A stretch of DNA of 64,000 bases, from assembly GCA_030789695.1 (NCBI GenBank), contig CM061139.1, positions 2,185,878-2,249,877 of the forward strand. Direction: 5' to 3'. The position numbers were made by a program, and so were the translations under genes. This document shows, in pieces, positions 32,542 through 43,369 of this stretch. Below the pieces are notes generated by a model. The model had not been told where the DNA came from. It did no database searches and saw nothing but the letters and a program-made list of their open reading frames with translations. The DNA is from Scilla litardierei. Its lineage: Eukaryota; Streptophyta; Magnoliopsida; Asparagales; Asparagaceae. The first letter of the stretch is position 1. Every line of letters starts with the position of its first letter.

Positions 32542-34653
32542 TGATGTGTCATTATATTCCACATTTTATCGATAAGATTACACATCAAAATGATTGCTAA
32601 ATTACATATTTCATACGCTTTTACACTATTATTTGGAATAATATGACTTTCGGAGCGTTTATGTCCATTTCAGGTATTTGGGCGATATTGGAGCAATTTG
32701 GAGTCAATAAGACGATCGGCGATGTGAGAGCACCAATGAGACTCATGATGACATGCTCGAGGTTCCAAAGAAGAATACTGGAGCAAGGAAGGGGCAAGAG
32801 AGAAAGTCGCGCGATCGAGCTATGATGCGGCGAAGGAATCCAGCGACCGAAGTGCTGAAAACAGGACAGCCGTGCACTATTTCTAAATCTGCTATCACCT
32901 GAGATTTTTCACTATTTTTGATATTTTTTCCAGATAATAGACTTCAATACGGTTCCAACGCCACCGAGAACGCGTAAATCGGAGGTCGGATGAGCCCTAG
33001 GGAATTTCTGCAAGATGAGGCTGCAGTGCTGAAATTGGTCTCAGTAGCCTACTCGGTCGAGCAACTTCCTACTCGGTTCGAGCAATCTCCTACTTGGTCC
33101 GAGCAACCTCCTACTCGACCAGAATGGTGCTGAAATGTGTTTTTACATCCTACACGACCGAGCAATCTCCTGCTCTGTCCGAGCAACTTCCTACTCGACC
33201 GAAAAGGTGCTGAAATGTGATTTTTGAGTTTGGCTGCTCGACCGAGCAGTTGAGTGCTCGACCGAGCAGCTATATACTCAGACCGAGTGGAATCTATTCT
33301 GTCCGGGTTGGTAGAGCGACATTTTTTGGAGAAGCTTGATTTTCCTGTGCAATCCGACCGAGCAGGAGGGCTACTCGACTGAGCTGGCCTCACTCGACCC
33401 GAGCAAACATTTAGGCGACGTATCCGACTTGACCGAGCATCTTTGTGCTCGGACCGAGTCACCGTGGGCCCACGTGTGCGTCCAAATTGCGATTTTGTTT
33501 TGGCGAGGGTTTCTTGAAGAAAAAGACAGGCGGCTGCCACGGGACTTCATTCTAAACCCTGTAGGGAGTTTTAGGGATTTTTAGATTAGATTTTTGAGAG
33601 ATTTTTATATACTTTTCTAAAGAGAATTTTTAGATCCTTCTTAGACTTTTGTGGAGACGATCTTTTGGGGAGTTTGGCTATGCCCTAGGCCCCTCCTTTG
33701 TATGAAGATAAGTATTTTTGCCCTTTTAATTCTATTATTATTTCTTTGTGATTTATTATTGTTTATCCATTCTTGATGCATGCAATGAAATCTTTGTGCG
33801 TTATATTATCTATTGATATTGCTATGCTTGAGTAATCTTTTCTAGGGCTAAGGGATTAGCCCATGGATCTTAGGGTTTAAATGAAAAGTTGGGATTTTTA
33901 TGGTGCGTTGGTTATAAATGGGGTTGTATTTTGGTTGATCTAGCAAGATCCCTAGGAGAATTCGTACTGAGATCGTGCCCATGGCCGGTGGAATCGATTA
34001 GCTTAAGAAATACGGATTTAATTAGGGAGTTAGTGGATTCAACCGAGGTACGTGACCATGCCCGGCTCGTTCCTTGAGGGGATCCACCGACGAACTATAT
34101 AACTAATTGACGGCTACCACCATTGCGTCAATAAGAGCAACCAAAATACCTCGAAGCTCTAAACCACGAGAGTGGTACGAGTTGAGAGAATTCGAACCAC
34201 GAGAGTGGTGAGATTATTGTAGATCCTTAATGCACATATTGTATGCACCTTTTGCGAGAGCGGGGTTAATGCGATATGTTAGATTCATGATGCCTAGACA
34301 CATGAATTCACTTCTTAGATGCTACAATTCCCAATAAAACCAATGCAACGTAAGGGTCCTAGCCTAGCGTTGACATCTGACGGTCCTAGTGGTGAGTCGT
34401 AAAGCCCTAGTCTTTTCTTTCTTTCTTCCTTTGTGTGGACCCCTTGGTTTGCGACATCGAGTGACACGACTTTCGCATCCACCATCATTACGACACTCCA
34501 TACTCCACATCCACCAATAAACCCGTAAGTCTGACTCAACCTAGGAGTAGATAGGTAGTATAGCACCGCTTTCCCGTGTTCGATACCCGCTTGCCACTAT
34601 ACCGTGCGCTTGCGGTAAACGACATCGTTTCGGAGTTAGTTCCGGACGCATCA
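32542..34653 (+). mobile_element. C2: solo LTR, same family as C1
   Basis: 2,112 bp from TGATGTGTCATT to GGACGCATCA with an exact 5-bp duplication TCGCT (32537-32541 and 34654-34658). It contains the CGACCGAGCA array at 33049-33460 and the U5 motif CTTGCGGTAAACGAC near 34610. It is inserted in TatT gag. Confidence 0.9.
33049..33460. repeat. CGACCGAGCA palindrome array in C2
   Basis: The same kind of array as in C1 but with different copy number and order, so it evolves quickly. Confidence 0.85.
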
Positions 34654-34793
34654 TCGCTCTAAATTTAGCTCTCCTACCCTCTGGCTCCATGGTGCGGGTT
34701 GTTGCCTCATGGGGCCCGACGTCGAATTGGGTGGTGGCTGCACCGCAGCAACATGCATTGGTTATTGGGTCATTTGTTGGATGGCAGTAGTCA

Positions 34794-34961
34794 TTACCGT
34801 GAGACTGGTATTGACCGACTGGGTAAACGTGTCGAATTGTTCCTGCAAGACCAGTCGTGGGACTGGTCTCCCCCCAAAGAAGATCCGGCATCATCTTCGA
34901 CGAGCGGGGCATCATCGTTCTCGCCAAGGATTGGTCTAATGTTGGTGGGTCGATTCGACAT
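34794..34961 (-). pseudogene. TatT gag N-terminus
   Basis: A minus-strand ATG at 34961, about 30 bases past the primer site, opens a frame beginning MSNRPTNIRPILGENDDAPL and ending at a stop at 34794. Position right after the primer site and the acidic start fit the beginning of gag. The frame does not connect to the capsid fragment left of C2. Confidence 0.55.
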
Positions 34962-34989
34962 TGCTGTTGCCTCGGGATAGTGACTTGGT

Positions 34990-35009
34990 GTTCCCACAGA
35001 CGGCACCAA
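34990..35009 (-). other. TatT primer binding region
   Basis: On the minus strand this reads TTGGTGCCGTCTGTGGGAAC directly after the LTR, a form typical of Tat-lineage elements. Confidence 0.8.
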
Positions 35010-35010
35010 C

Positions 35011-35801
35011 TGTTGACAATTGACTTCCGACAACAGTAAGGTGGAGCTGACGTAGCTGCCTCTCGTGACATGGCATTGCGTCAGCTGAAGGTTGAGACCC
35101 GAAGATGACTGAATCCGGGTCTGAGGGGGTGAGACCCTGGACAGGGAGAGCCAAGCTCGAGCCGCTAGGATGAAGCTCGACCTAACTCTGGGTCGTCGAG
35201 AGCGATCCTTTATGCCACTCGCTGGGTCGTATGTCAAGCTATCTACAACACAGACAGTCGTCAGGGGGGTAGGATTTGGGTTCCGACCCAAAACCCCTCT
35301 GATACTTAAGTCAGTATGGGACTTAAGATGGCTCAGGGCAGTCAAGATCGACCTAAAGGGAGATCGAGTTGGTGCTGTCTCGCCAAGCTTTCTAGAGGAA
35401 GAAATATAAGTGGAAAAGTAAAGAAAAGAGTTGTCAGAGTACCTAGTACTTAGTATCTCCGAAATCTCCACTGTCTTGTTGGTGTTCCGACTATTTATAA
35501 GTGGAGGTGTCCCTTCAATACCGTTGGCGAATAACGGTCCACCATTATGGTGGCGCAGTCATCCCTGAAGAATAGGCATAATTGCTGTCCACTTACTCTG
35601 CCATTCACGAGTCCATTATTAACCGTCTCCTTAGGCTTCAGAAGCTCAACGGGCATAATATGCCCTGGCATTGACTTGGCGAGTGATTAACCTCTCATGT
35701 GGGTTTCTTGGGCTTGATGGGCAGTAGCTCCTCCTTTGTGACCTTCTTCACTTAGTAGGAATATTTTTCTCCCCTTCGGGGGCCGGCCCAAGGTTGTAAC
35801 A
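35011..35801 (-). repeat. TatT 5' LTR
   Basis: 791 bp, minus-strand ends TGTTACAACC...CAATTGTCAACA. A minus-strand TATA box (TATAAATA) is at about 35492-35500, some 300 bp into the LTR. It shares words with the TatT2 LTR (CTCGACCTAACTC, ACCTAAAGGGAG). Confidence 0.78.
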
Positions 35802-35898
35802 ACACCGTTCTTCTGCACGCTCTTATGTTTTCATTAAAAAAATAAGAACATAATTTCTTGCTTTCCCAGCAAACCATAATACAATCTGTATTGATATA

Positions 35899-37566
35899 TG
35901 TTAGTTTCAGTACTTAGGAATAATCAAATAAACACAGAGATTAAAAACAAGAACCAATCAGAGACACTCAAGACTTGGTAACGCAGTTCGGTGCGCACAC
36001 TTACATCTGCAGGGTCACGCCCAGAAATCAGAATACTCCACTAAAATAATCAATGAGTACAATCACTAATTACAGTTCGGTGGGCACACCTACATCTGCG
36101 GGCCACGCCCAGAAAATCAGAATACTCCACTAAAATAATCAATAAGTACAATCACTAATTATCGCGATTCTATTAGGAGGAACAACCTCCCCCTCAATAC
36201 AAACCGTGATGGGTGGTCTCTACCAACCCATGGAGTATTCTCGGCAAGCTCCCCATGCCCGCAAGCTCCCCTTGCACAACCGACTAGATCAACTCTCTTG
36301 ATCCCTACGTACGTAGCCGTCGGCCTCCTCCCGGAGTTCTTCAATCGTCTTTTGCAAAAGCCGTAACACACATCAAGAGTCCACGCCCTCCTTTTCTTCG
36401 CTCACCCCTCGAAGAAGATAAGCTGTTGACAACAACTCCACCAACAGAATCACCAAGGATAGGCGGAAACATATGCAGCGTAGCCAAGCAAGATAAAGCA
36501 GTTAATGAGGAAATCTCAGTCGACAATCAAAACCGAAAAACAACCAAGTGTCATTAACCATCCTTCAACAGCTTCAACAATAATCACCTAATCCCGCACT
36601 GTAGAAGAAGATCTGATTCTGATCAACAAACACGATGACATCTTATCTCCAAAAACAATAGTTCAGTCACGAAGAGGTCTTATCTTCAATAGACGCAAAT
36701 CAAATAGCTGCATGGAAGATTTGCCGAATCTGATCTCAAATGTTGAACAATAAGTTCAACATTTCATATGACATTTTGTACAACATTTCATAAACACTCA
36801 TTTGTTAGTGGATCTTTCATACCTCGGTTGTGGATTGATACTTTCATTCACCTTCGTCAGTAAATCTTATGCATACCTACATTCAACCGAATATCTGGAG
36901 AAGATCTAAACAATAATGCAAGATCTGAAAACATTCATATATAGAATCTTCAACCGCACATACCATTCAGTTATGAAACCAACCAGATTTTGTAACCACT
37001 ATATCCGGATAAATAACTTCCTCTCTAATGCTAAATATCCACCACTATTTCTAGGATCACTTCAGGTAAAGAATCCCATATTCAAGGAACCACCGAATCT
37101 ATTTCGGGTGAAAATATTAAAACAAATCTCATGCGGATATTTTGCCCATAGAATAAGGAACTATTTCTGGTAAATAAAACCAATAAATCTCAGCAAATAT
37201 TTCCTTCCATCAATTTAGGAACAAACCAGATTCCCAAAAATCTCAACAAACCTCCATCAATTAAGGAACTAATACGGGTAAGGAGTATAAAAATCTCACC
37301 AATATCTGGAATCAATCAAATCAGGAACCTCCGATATTCTAGGCTACAAATCAGATCTGAGATCACCATGACACATTTGTAGACCAAAGCAGCGTTTCTG
37401 AATACGAACAATTATTCCAGATCCGAATGTTGAACATAATGTCGTTCAACATAATGTTCAACATTTTGCTCAAACTGCTCAAAAACAATCCAGATTCCAC
37501 AAACTGAGCTCTCCAGATATAGTGCCACTAATGCCAACAAATATCAACAGAAATTCAACCCTAACA
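35899..37566 (-). repeat. TRG LTR 1 (outer 3' LTR)
   Basis: 1,668 bp. It carries a private tandem duplication of about 89 bp at about 35984-36161 and lacks a 17-bp duplication present near 41065 in LTR 2 and near 45187 in LTR 3. Confidence 0.9.
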
Positions 37567-37740
37567 ATCTCCCCCTTTGGCATTATGTGGCACAAACCAA
37601 AGCAAGCGTCAACCAAGCACACATTCTCCCCCTTTGAGCCGCAATAATCCAAAACACATTCTCCCCCTTGCTAGAGCAACCTGAGCAGTGATTACCTCAA
37701 GAAAAATACAGCCACATTCTCCCCCTTTCAGCTAGCCTCA
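37567..37740 (-). other. TRG copy 1 polypurine tract with upstream copies
   Basis: On the minus strand CCAAAGGGGGAGAT abuts the LTR. Three further AAAGGGGGAGAATGTG-like copies lie at about 37622-37640, 37658-37675 and 37712-37730. Multiple PPTs are a known Sirevirus trait. Confidence 0.85.
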
Positions 37741-37952
37741 CAACTCTAAAAGAAAATTCAAAAAAAAACTCAACTGAGGCACATCCAGAGGCTCCTCTGT
37801 CTCTCTTAATAGCAAATAAATTCACAGGCACAGCGGAATAAGAGAAAGAACACTATACCTCACATCCGAGTCGAGCTCTGAGGGGCCGAAAAGAAGTTGG
37901 AGAGTAGAAAAACATCGGCGGTGTTGACAGAGGAGCTTCGGTGGTCTGCATG

Positions 37953-39248
37953 TCAAAATTTAGAGACGTGGATGCGATGGAACCGGCTAAGAAGTGAACG
38001 AACTTTAGGGAAGTCAACCGGTCTAGATGATGAGGCCGCAGAAGATGAAATAGAGGTGGATTGCTGAGCAGGAGAGGGTACAGGCGAAGATCCAATGGCA
38101 CTGGTGGAGGAAGAGCAGTGAGCAAAGCGACGAGATAGCACTCTGATAATTTTGGAGGAAGATTCATGAGACTTTGGCGCAGGTTGCTCACAATGATTGT
38201 CGATGGGAGATGTCGAGTCTGGTGTCATAACATCTGTAGCAACATTGTTCTGTGTTGTATCTAATGTTACAATATTAGTCACAACATGAAGTGTTCTCTC
38301 TGAAGCTGTAGTGTTCTTGCTGTATAATTCAGACTTCTTGACCCATTGCTTCTTCATCTTCATATCAGGATGTCTAACATTTCTTCCTTCTGACCAATGT
38401 CGCATGCGACTGTAGCAGTTTCTCTCAGTATGGCCTATGAACTTGCAGTAACTGCATACAGAACGAGCACCTTTTATACCTCTAATCTGCCTCTTCTTCT
38501 GATCATAGCCCTTGTGCTGACCCATTCTTTCAAGTTCTTTGCTAACTTGTCTTCTTCTTTCAGCAGAAACATCATCAAAAGCTCCTCTATTGTATCCCAC
38601 TCCGGTGTGATCTCCTGAAGTCTTACCCATATTCAAGATATCATCCAGTTTTGCATTTCCAGAATTCCACTTCTCCAATATGCATTCAGCTTTTTCTGCC
38701 CTGAGAAGAACATTTCTGAAGTTGCTTTCCAATTCTCTACAGTTTTCCTCAGCTTTCAGACATTCAATTTTGACCTCCTCCTTCTCTTTCTTCAGTCTTT
38801 CATTCTCCTCCTTCAGGACTTTGTTGATATTGCAGATTTGCATCCACTTCTCAAACATCATCTGGTATGTTGTACGGATATCATCGTCACTCACTTTCCC
38901 ATCGCTATCAGCTTCAGAATCTGATTCGATTGTAGATGTTGTACAGGATGTTGTACATGATGTTGAACATAATGTTGCACCATTCTGTCTGACATTTGCT
39001 AGTTTGTTGTAATCAGGTCCCTTCTTCTGAGAGGCTGCAAGGGCAATGTAATTACTGATGATGTCCTCATTTTTAACACTCCCATCAGAATCATCTTCAC
39101 TCCAGGTACTTGATAAAGATTTCTCTTTCTGCTTCTTGAGGGTATTGGCACATTCGGCTTGTATGTGACCAAAACCCTCACATTCTCTGCACTGTATCCC
39201 TTTGCCTTTGTTCTTGCCTGCAGAGGGAAAGATTTGCACGTGCCGCAT
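37953..39248 (-). CDS. TRG copy 1 Gag, C-terminal ORF
   Basis: 431 residues. Order: zinc knuckle CRECEGFGHIQAEC near residues 19-32; acidic region; coiled coil with KVLKEENERLKKEKEEVK near residues 145-165; a GKTSGD...GVGY segment like the Sirevirus gag end; second zinc knuckle CSYCKFIGHTERNC near 270; and a Ser-rich tail. It overlaps the upstream gag ORF by 71 bases in another frame, and the zinc-knuckle frame is the one conserved between copies. The ATG at 39248 may not be used; a frameshift would be needed to make one Gag. It would act in RNA packaging with proteins supplied by a relative. Confidence 0.75.
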   Translation of the reverse strand: MRHVQIFPSAGKNKGKGIQCRECEGFGHIQAECANTLKKQKEKSLSSTWSEDDSDGSVKNEDIISNYIALAASQKKGPDYNKLANVRQNGATLCSTSCTTSCTTSTIESDSEADSDGKVSDDDIRTTYQMMFEKWMQICNINKVLKEENERLKKEKEEVKIECLKAEENCRELESNFRNVLLRAEKAECILEKWNSGNAKLDDILNMGKTSGDHTGVGYNRGAFDDVSAERRRQVSKELERMGQHKGYDQKKRQIRGIKGARSVCSYCKFIGHTERNCYSRMRHWSEGRNVRHPDMKMKKQWVKKSELYSKNTTASERTLHVVTNIVTLDTTQNNVATDVMTPDSTSPIDNHCEQPAPKSHESSSKIIRVLSRRFAHCSSSTSAIGSSPVPSPAQQSTSISSSAASSSRPVDFPKVRSLLSRFHRIHVSKF

Positions 39249-40017
39249 TGTTACCAGATCTGAAGTTTTGACCCTTGTTGCTTATCTCTTTCATCATTCT
39301 ACTGAAATTCTTAGTCAGCAAGGCAATGTCATCATCTAACTCAGACTCATTTTCAATCCATTTGTCCCTCTGATTCTGCTTCAGGTTCATTTTATAGGTT
39401 TGAAGAGATCCCATGAGTTCATCCAGTCTCATGGTAGACGTATTTCTGGCCTCCTCAATGGCTGCAACGTTAGCTGAGAATTTGTCTGGAAGAGATCTCA
39501 AGGTTTTCTCAACTAACTTCTTTTGAGAATATTTCTTCCCAAGCTGGAAGGCCTGATTGGCTATATCTCTCAACCTCCCATTGAATTCGGCAACTGTCTC
39601 GTTGTCATACATCCTTAGATTTTCAAACTGAGAAGCTAGCATCTGGAGTTTGGAAGCTTTTTCGGTACTTGTTCCTTCATGAACATTCTGGAGAATATCC
39701 CATGCTTCTTTGGCATACTCACATGTGGAGATCAGCTTGAACTGCTCTTCATCTACAGCCGAAAAAATAGCATTAGTTGCTTTAGAATTGCACAAGGCCG
39801 CATGTTCTTCAATCCGACTCCAGTCTCTTGCCGGCTTGAGGTGTTCTTTGCCATCTCTGTCAATTTCGATCGGCGGTGTCCATCCTTCAACGACAGCGAT
39901 CCAGGCCTTCTCATCACTGGACTTGATGAATACACGCATTCGAGACTTCCAGTAAGTGTAGTTTGTACCAGTGAGCAGTGGAGGACGAACAACGGAGGCA
40001 CCTTCTCGTGTAGCCAT
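39178..40017 (-). CDS. gag: TRG copy 1 Gag, N-terminal ORF
   Basis: 279 residues starting MATREGASVVRPPLLTGTNY, 62 bases after the primer site. The UBN2-type copia gag domain runs from about residue 40 to 215 (YWKSRMRVFIKS; AWDILQNVHEGT; LRSLPDKFSANVAAIEEA). The reading frame leaves the family path near residue 258 and ends at 39178. The same break is present in copy 2. Copia Gag forms the virus-like particle shell. Confidence 0.8.
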   Translation of the reverse strand: MATREGASVVRPPLLTGTNYTYWKSRMRVFIKSSDEKAWIAVVEGWTPPIEIDRDGKEHLKPARDWSRIEEHAALCNSKATNAIFSAVDEEQFKLISTCEYAKEAWDILQNVHEGTSTEKASKLQMLASQFENLRMYDNETVAEFNGRLRDIANQAFQLGKKYSQKKLVEKTLRSLPDKFSANVAAIEEARNTSTMRLDELMGSLQTYKMNLKQNQRDKWIENESELDDDIALLTKNFSRMMKEISNKGQNFRSGNNAARANLSLCRQEQRQRDTVQRM

Positions 40018-40078
40018 GATTCAAGTACTGAAATCCAAGATCATACCTTCTTTGTTAACAAAGATACACAGGTGACCA

Positions 40079-40090
40079 GCTCTGATACCA
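40079..40090 (-). other. TRG copy 1 primer binding site
   Basis: Minus-strand TGGTATCAGAGC, two bases from LTR 2, complementary to tRNA-iMet. Confidence 0.9.
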
Positions 40091-40092
40091 AT

Positions 40093-41688
40093 TGTTAGTT
40101 TCCGTACTTAGGAATAATCAAATAAACACAGAGATTAAAAACAAGAACCAATCAGAGACACTCAAGACTTGGTGACGCAGTTCGGTGCGAACACCTACAT
40201 CTGCGGGGCCACGCCCAGAAAATCAGAATACTCCACTAAAATAATCAATGAGTACAATCACTAATTATCGCGATTCTATTAGGAGGAACAACCTCCCCCT
40301 CAATACAAACCGTGATGGGTGGTCTCTACCAACCCATGGAGTATTCTCGGCAAGCTCCCTATGCCTGCAAGCTCCCCTTGCACAACCGACTAGATCAACT
40401 CTCTTGATCCCTACGTACGTAGCCGTCGGCCTCCTCCCGGAGTTCTTCAATCGTCTTTTGCAAAAGCCGTAACACACATCAAGAGTCCACGCCCTCCTTT
40501 TCTTCGCTCACCCCTCGAAGAAGATAAGCTGTTGACAACAACTCCACCAACAGAATCACCAAGGATAGGCGGAAACATATGCAGCGCAGCCAAGCAAGAT
40601 AAAGCAGTTAATGAGGAAATCTCAGTCGACAATCAAAACCGAAAAACAACCAAGTGTCATTAACCATCCTTCAACAGCTTCAACAATAATCACCTAATCC
40701 CGCACTGTAGAAGAAGATCTGATTCTGATCAACAAACACGATGACATCTTATCTCCAAAAACAATAGTTCAGTCACGAAGAGGTCTTATCTTCAATTGAC
40801 GCAAATCAAATAGCTGCATGGAAGATTTGCCGAATCTGATCTCAAATGTTGAACAATAAGTTCAACATTTCATATGACATTTTGTACAACATTTCATAAA
40901 CACTCATTTGTTAGTGGATCTTTCATACCTCGGTTGTGGATTGATACTTTCATTCACCTTCGTCAGCAAATCTTATGCATACATGTATTCAACCGAATAT
41001 CTGGAGAAGATCTAAACAATAATGCAAGATCTGAAAACATTCATATATAGAATCTTCAACCGCACATATCTTCAACCGCACATACCATTCAGTTATGAAA
41101 CCAACCAGATTTTGTAACCACTATATCCGGGTAAATAACTTCCTCTTTAATGCTAAATATCCACCAATATTTCTAGGATCACTTCGGGTAAGGAATCCCA
41201 TATTCAAGGAACCACCGAATCTATTTCGGGTGAAAAGATTAAAACAAATCTCATGCGGATATTTTGCCCATAGAATAAGGAACTATTTCTGGTAAATAAA
41301 ACCAATAAATCTCAGCAAATATTTCCTTCCATCAATTTAGGAACAAACCAGATTCCCAAAAATCTCAACAAACCTCCATCAATTAAGGAACTAATACGGG
41401 TAAGGAGTATAAAAATCTCACCAATATCTGGAATCAATCAAATCAGGAACCTCCAATATTCTAGGCTACAAATCAGATCTGAGATCACCATGACACATTT
41501 GTAGACCAAAGCAGCGTTTCTGAATACGAACAATTATTCCAGATCCGAATGTTGAACATAATGTCGTTCAACATAATGTTCAACATTTTGCTCAAACTGC
41601 TCAAAAACAATCCATATTCCACAAACTGAGCTCTCCAGATATAGTGCCACTAATGCCAACAAATATCAACAGAAATTCAACCCTAACA
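40093..41688 (-). repeat. TRG LTR 2 (shared, central)
   Basis: 1,596 bp. It serves as 5' LTR of copy 1 and 3' LTR of copy 2 and is closer to LTR 3 than to LTR 1 (shared 17-bp duplication). Confidence 0.9.
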
Positions 41689-41862
41689 ATCTCCCCCTTT
41701 GGCATTATGTGGCACAAACCAAAGCAAGCGTCAACCAAGCACACATTCTCCTCCTTTGAGCCACAATAATCCAAAACACATTCTCCCCCTTGCTAGAGCA
41801 ACCCGAGCAGTGATTACCTCAAGAAAAATACAGCCACATTCTCCCCCTTTCAGCTAGCCTCA
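41689..41862 (-). other. TRG copy 2 polypurine tract with upstream copies
   Basis: Same arrangement as 37567-37740. One upstream copy has a base change (CTCCTCC). Confidence 0.85.
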
Positions 41863-42073
41863 CAACTCCAAAAGAAAATTCAGAAAAAACTCAACTGAGG
41901 CACATCCGGAGGCTCCTCTGTCTCTCTTAATAGCAAATAAATTCACAGGCACAGCGGAATAAGAGAAAGAACACTATACCTCACATCCGAGTCGAGCTCT
42001 GAGGGGCCGAAAAGAAGTTGGAGAGTAGAAAAACATCGGCGGTGTTGACAGAGGAGCTTCGGTGGTCTGCATG

Positions 42074-43369
42074 TCAAAATTTAGAGACGTGGATGCGATG
42101 GAACCGGCTAAGAAGTGAACGAACTTTAGGGAAGTCAACCGGTCTAGATGATGAGGCCGCAGAAGATGAAATAGAGGTGGATTGCTGAGCAGGAGAGGGT
42201 ACAGGCGAAGGTCCAATGGCACCGGTGGAGGAAGAGCAGTGAGCAAAGCGACGAGATAGCACTCTGATAATTTTGGAGGAAGATTCATGAGACTTTGGCG
42301 CAGGTTGCTCACAATGATTGTCGATGGGAGATGTCGAGTCTGGTGTCATAACATCTGCAGCAACATTGTTCTGTGTTGTATCTAATGTTACAACATTAGT
42401 CACAACATGAAGTGTTCTCTTTGAAGCTGTAGTGTTCTTGCTGTATAATTCAGACTTCTTGACCCATTGCTTCTTCATCTTCATATCAGGATGTCTAACA
42501 TTTCTTCCTTCTGACCAATGTCGCATGCGACTGTAGCAGTTTCTCTCAGTATGGCCTATGAACTTGCAGTAACTGCATACAGAACGAGCACCTTTTTTAC
42601 CTCTAATCTGCCTCTTCTTCTGATCATAACCCTTGTGCTGACCCATTCTTTCAAGTTCTTTGCTAACTTGTCTTCTTCTTTCAGCAGAAACATCATCAAA
42701 AGCTCCTCTATTGTATCCCACTCCGGTGCGATCTCCTGAAGTCTTACCCATATTCAAGATATCATCCAGCTTTGTTTTTCCAGAATTCCACTTCTCCAAT
42801 ATGCATTCAGCTTTTTCTGCCCAGAGAAGAACATTTCTGAAGCTGCTTTCCAATTCTCTACAGTTTTCCTCAGCTTTCAGACATTCGATTTTGACCTCCT
42901 CCTTCTCTTTCTTCAGTCTTTCATTCTCCTCCTTCAGGACTTTGTTGATATTGCAGATTTGCATCCACTTCTCAAACATCATCTGGTATGTTGTACGGAT
43001 ATCATCGTCACTCACTTTCCCATCGCTATCAGCTTCAGAATCTGATTCGATTGTAGATGTTGTACAGGATGTTGTACATGATGTTGAACATAATGTTGCA
43101 CCATTCTGTCTGACATTTGCTAGTTTGTTGTAATCAGGTCCCTTCTTCTGAGAGGCTGCAAGGGCAATGTAATTACTGATGATGTCCTCATTTTTAACAC
43201 TCCCATCAGAATCATCTTCACTCCAGGTACTTGATAAAGATGTCTCTTTCTGCTTCTTGAGGGTATTGGCACATTCGGCTTGTATGTGACCAAAACCCTC
43301 GCATTCTCTGCACTGTATCCCTTTGCCTTTGTTCTTGCCTGCAGAGGGAAAGATTTGCACGTGCCGCAT
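42074..43369 (-). CDS. TRG copy 2 Gag, C-terminal ORF
   Basis: 431 residues, same length and domain order as 37953-39248 with scattered substitutions (for example LLWAEK for LLRAEK, SGKTKLDD for SGNAKLDD). It overlaps the N-terminal ORF by 152 bases. Retention of a full-length second zinc-knuckle ORF in both copies suggests a recent common origin. Confidence 0.75.
   Translation of the reverse strand: MRHVQIFPSAGKNKGKGIQCRECEGFGHIQAECANTLKKQKETSLSSTWSEDDSDGSVKNEDIISNYIALAASQKKGPDYNKLANVRQNGATLCSTSCTTSCTTSTIESDSEADSDGKVSDDDIRTTYQMMFEKWMQICNINKVLKEENERLKKEKEEVKIECLKAEENCRELESSFRNVLLWAEKAECILEKWNSGKTKLDDILNMGKTSGDRTGVGYNRGAFDDVSAERRRQVSKELERMGQHKGYDQKKRQIRGKKGARSVCSYCKFIGHTERNCYSRMRHWSEGRNVRHPDMKMKKQWVKKSELYSKNTTASKRTLHVVTNVVTLDTTQNNVAADVMTPDSTSPIDNHCEQPAPKSHESSSKIIRVLSRRFAHCSSSTGAIGPSPVPSPAQQSTSISSSAASSSRPVDFPKVRSLLSRFHRIHVSKF

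Larger units (their letters stand above)
31344..35801 (-). mobile_element. TatT: Tat-type gypsy element, 5' part
   Basis: Minus-strand element with its 5' LTR on the right (35011-35801), a Tat-type primer region at 34990-35009 and gag debris leftwards to 31344, where CoA interrupts it. C2 splits gag. The rest of the element must lie to the left of CoA, outside the window. It is the outermost element of the nest. Confidence 0.75.

Noticed and set aside
33049..33540. 163-residue minus-strand ORF
   Set aside because: It runs through the C2 palindrome array; Arg/Ser content follows the repeats.
34794..35471. 225-residue minus-strand ORF as one protein
   Set aside because: Most of it reads through the TatT LTR and primer site; only the part after 34961 is plausible gag.
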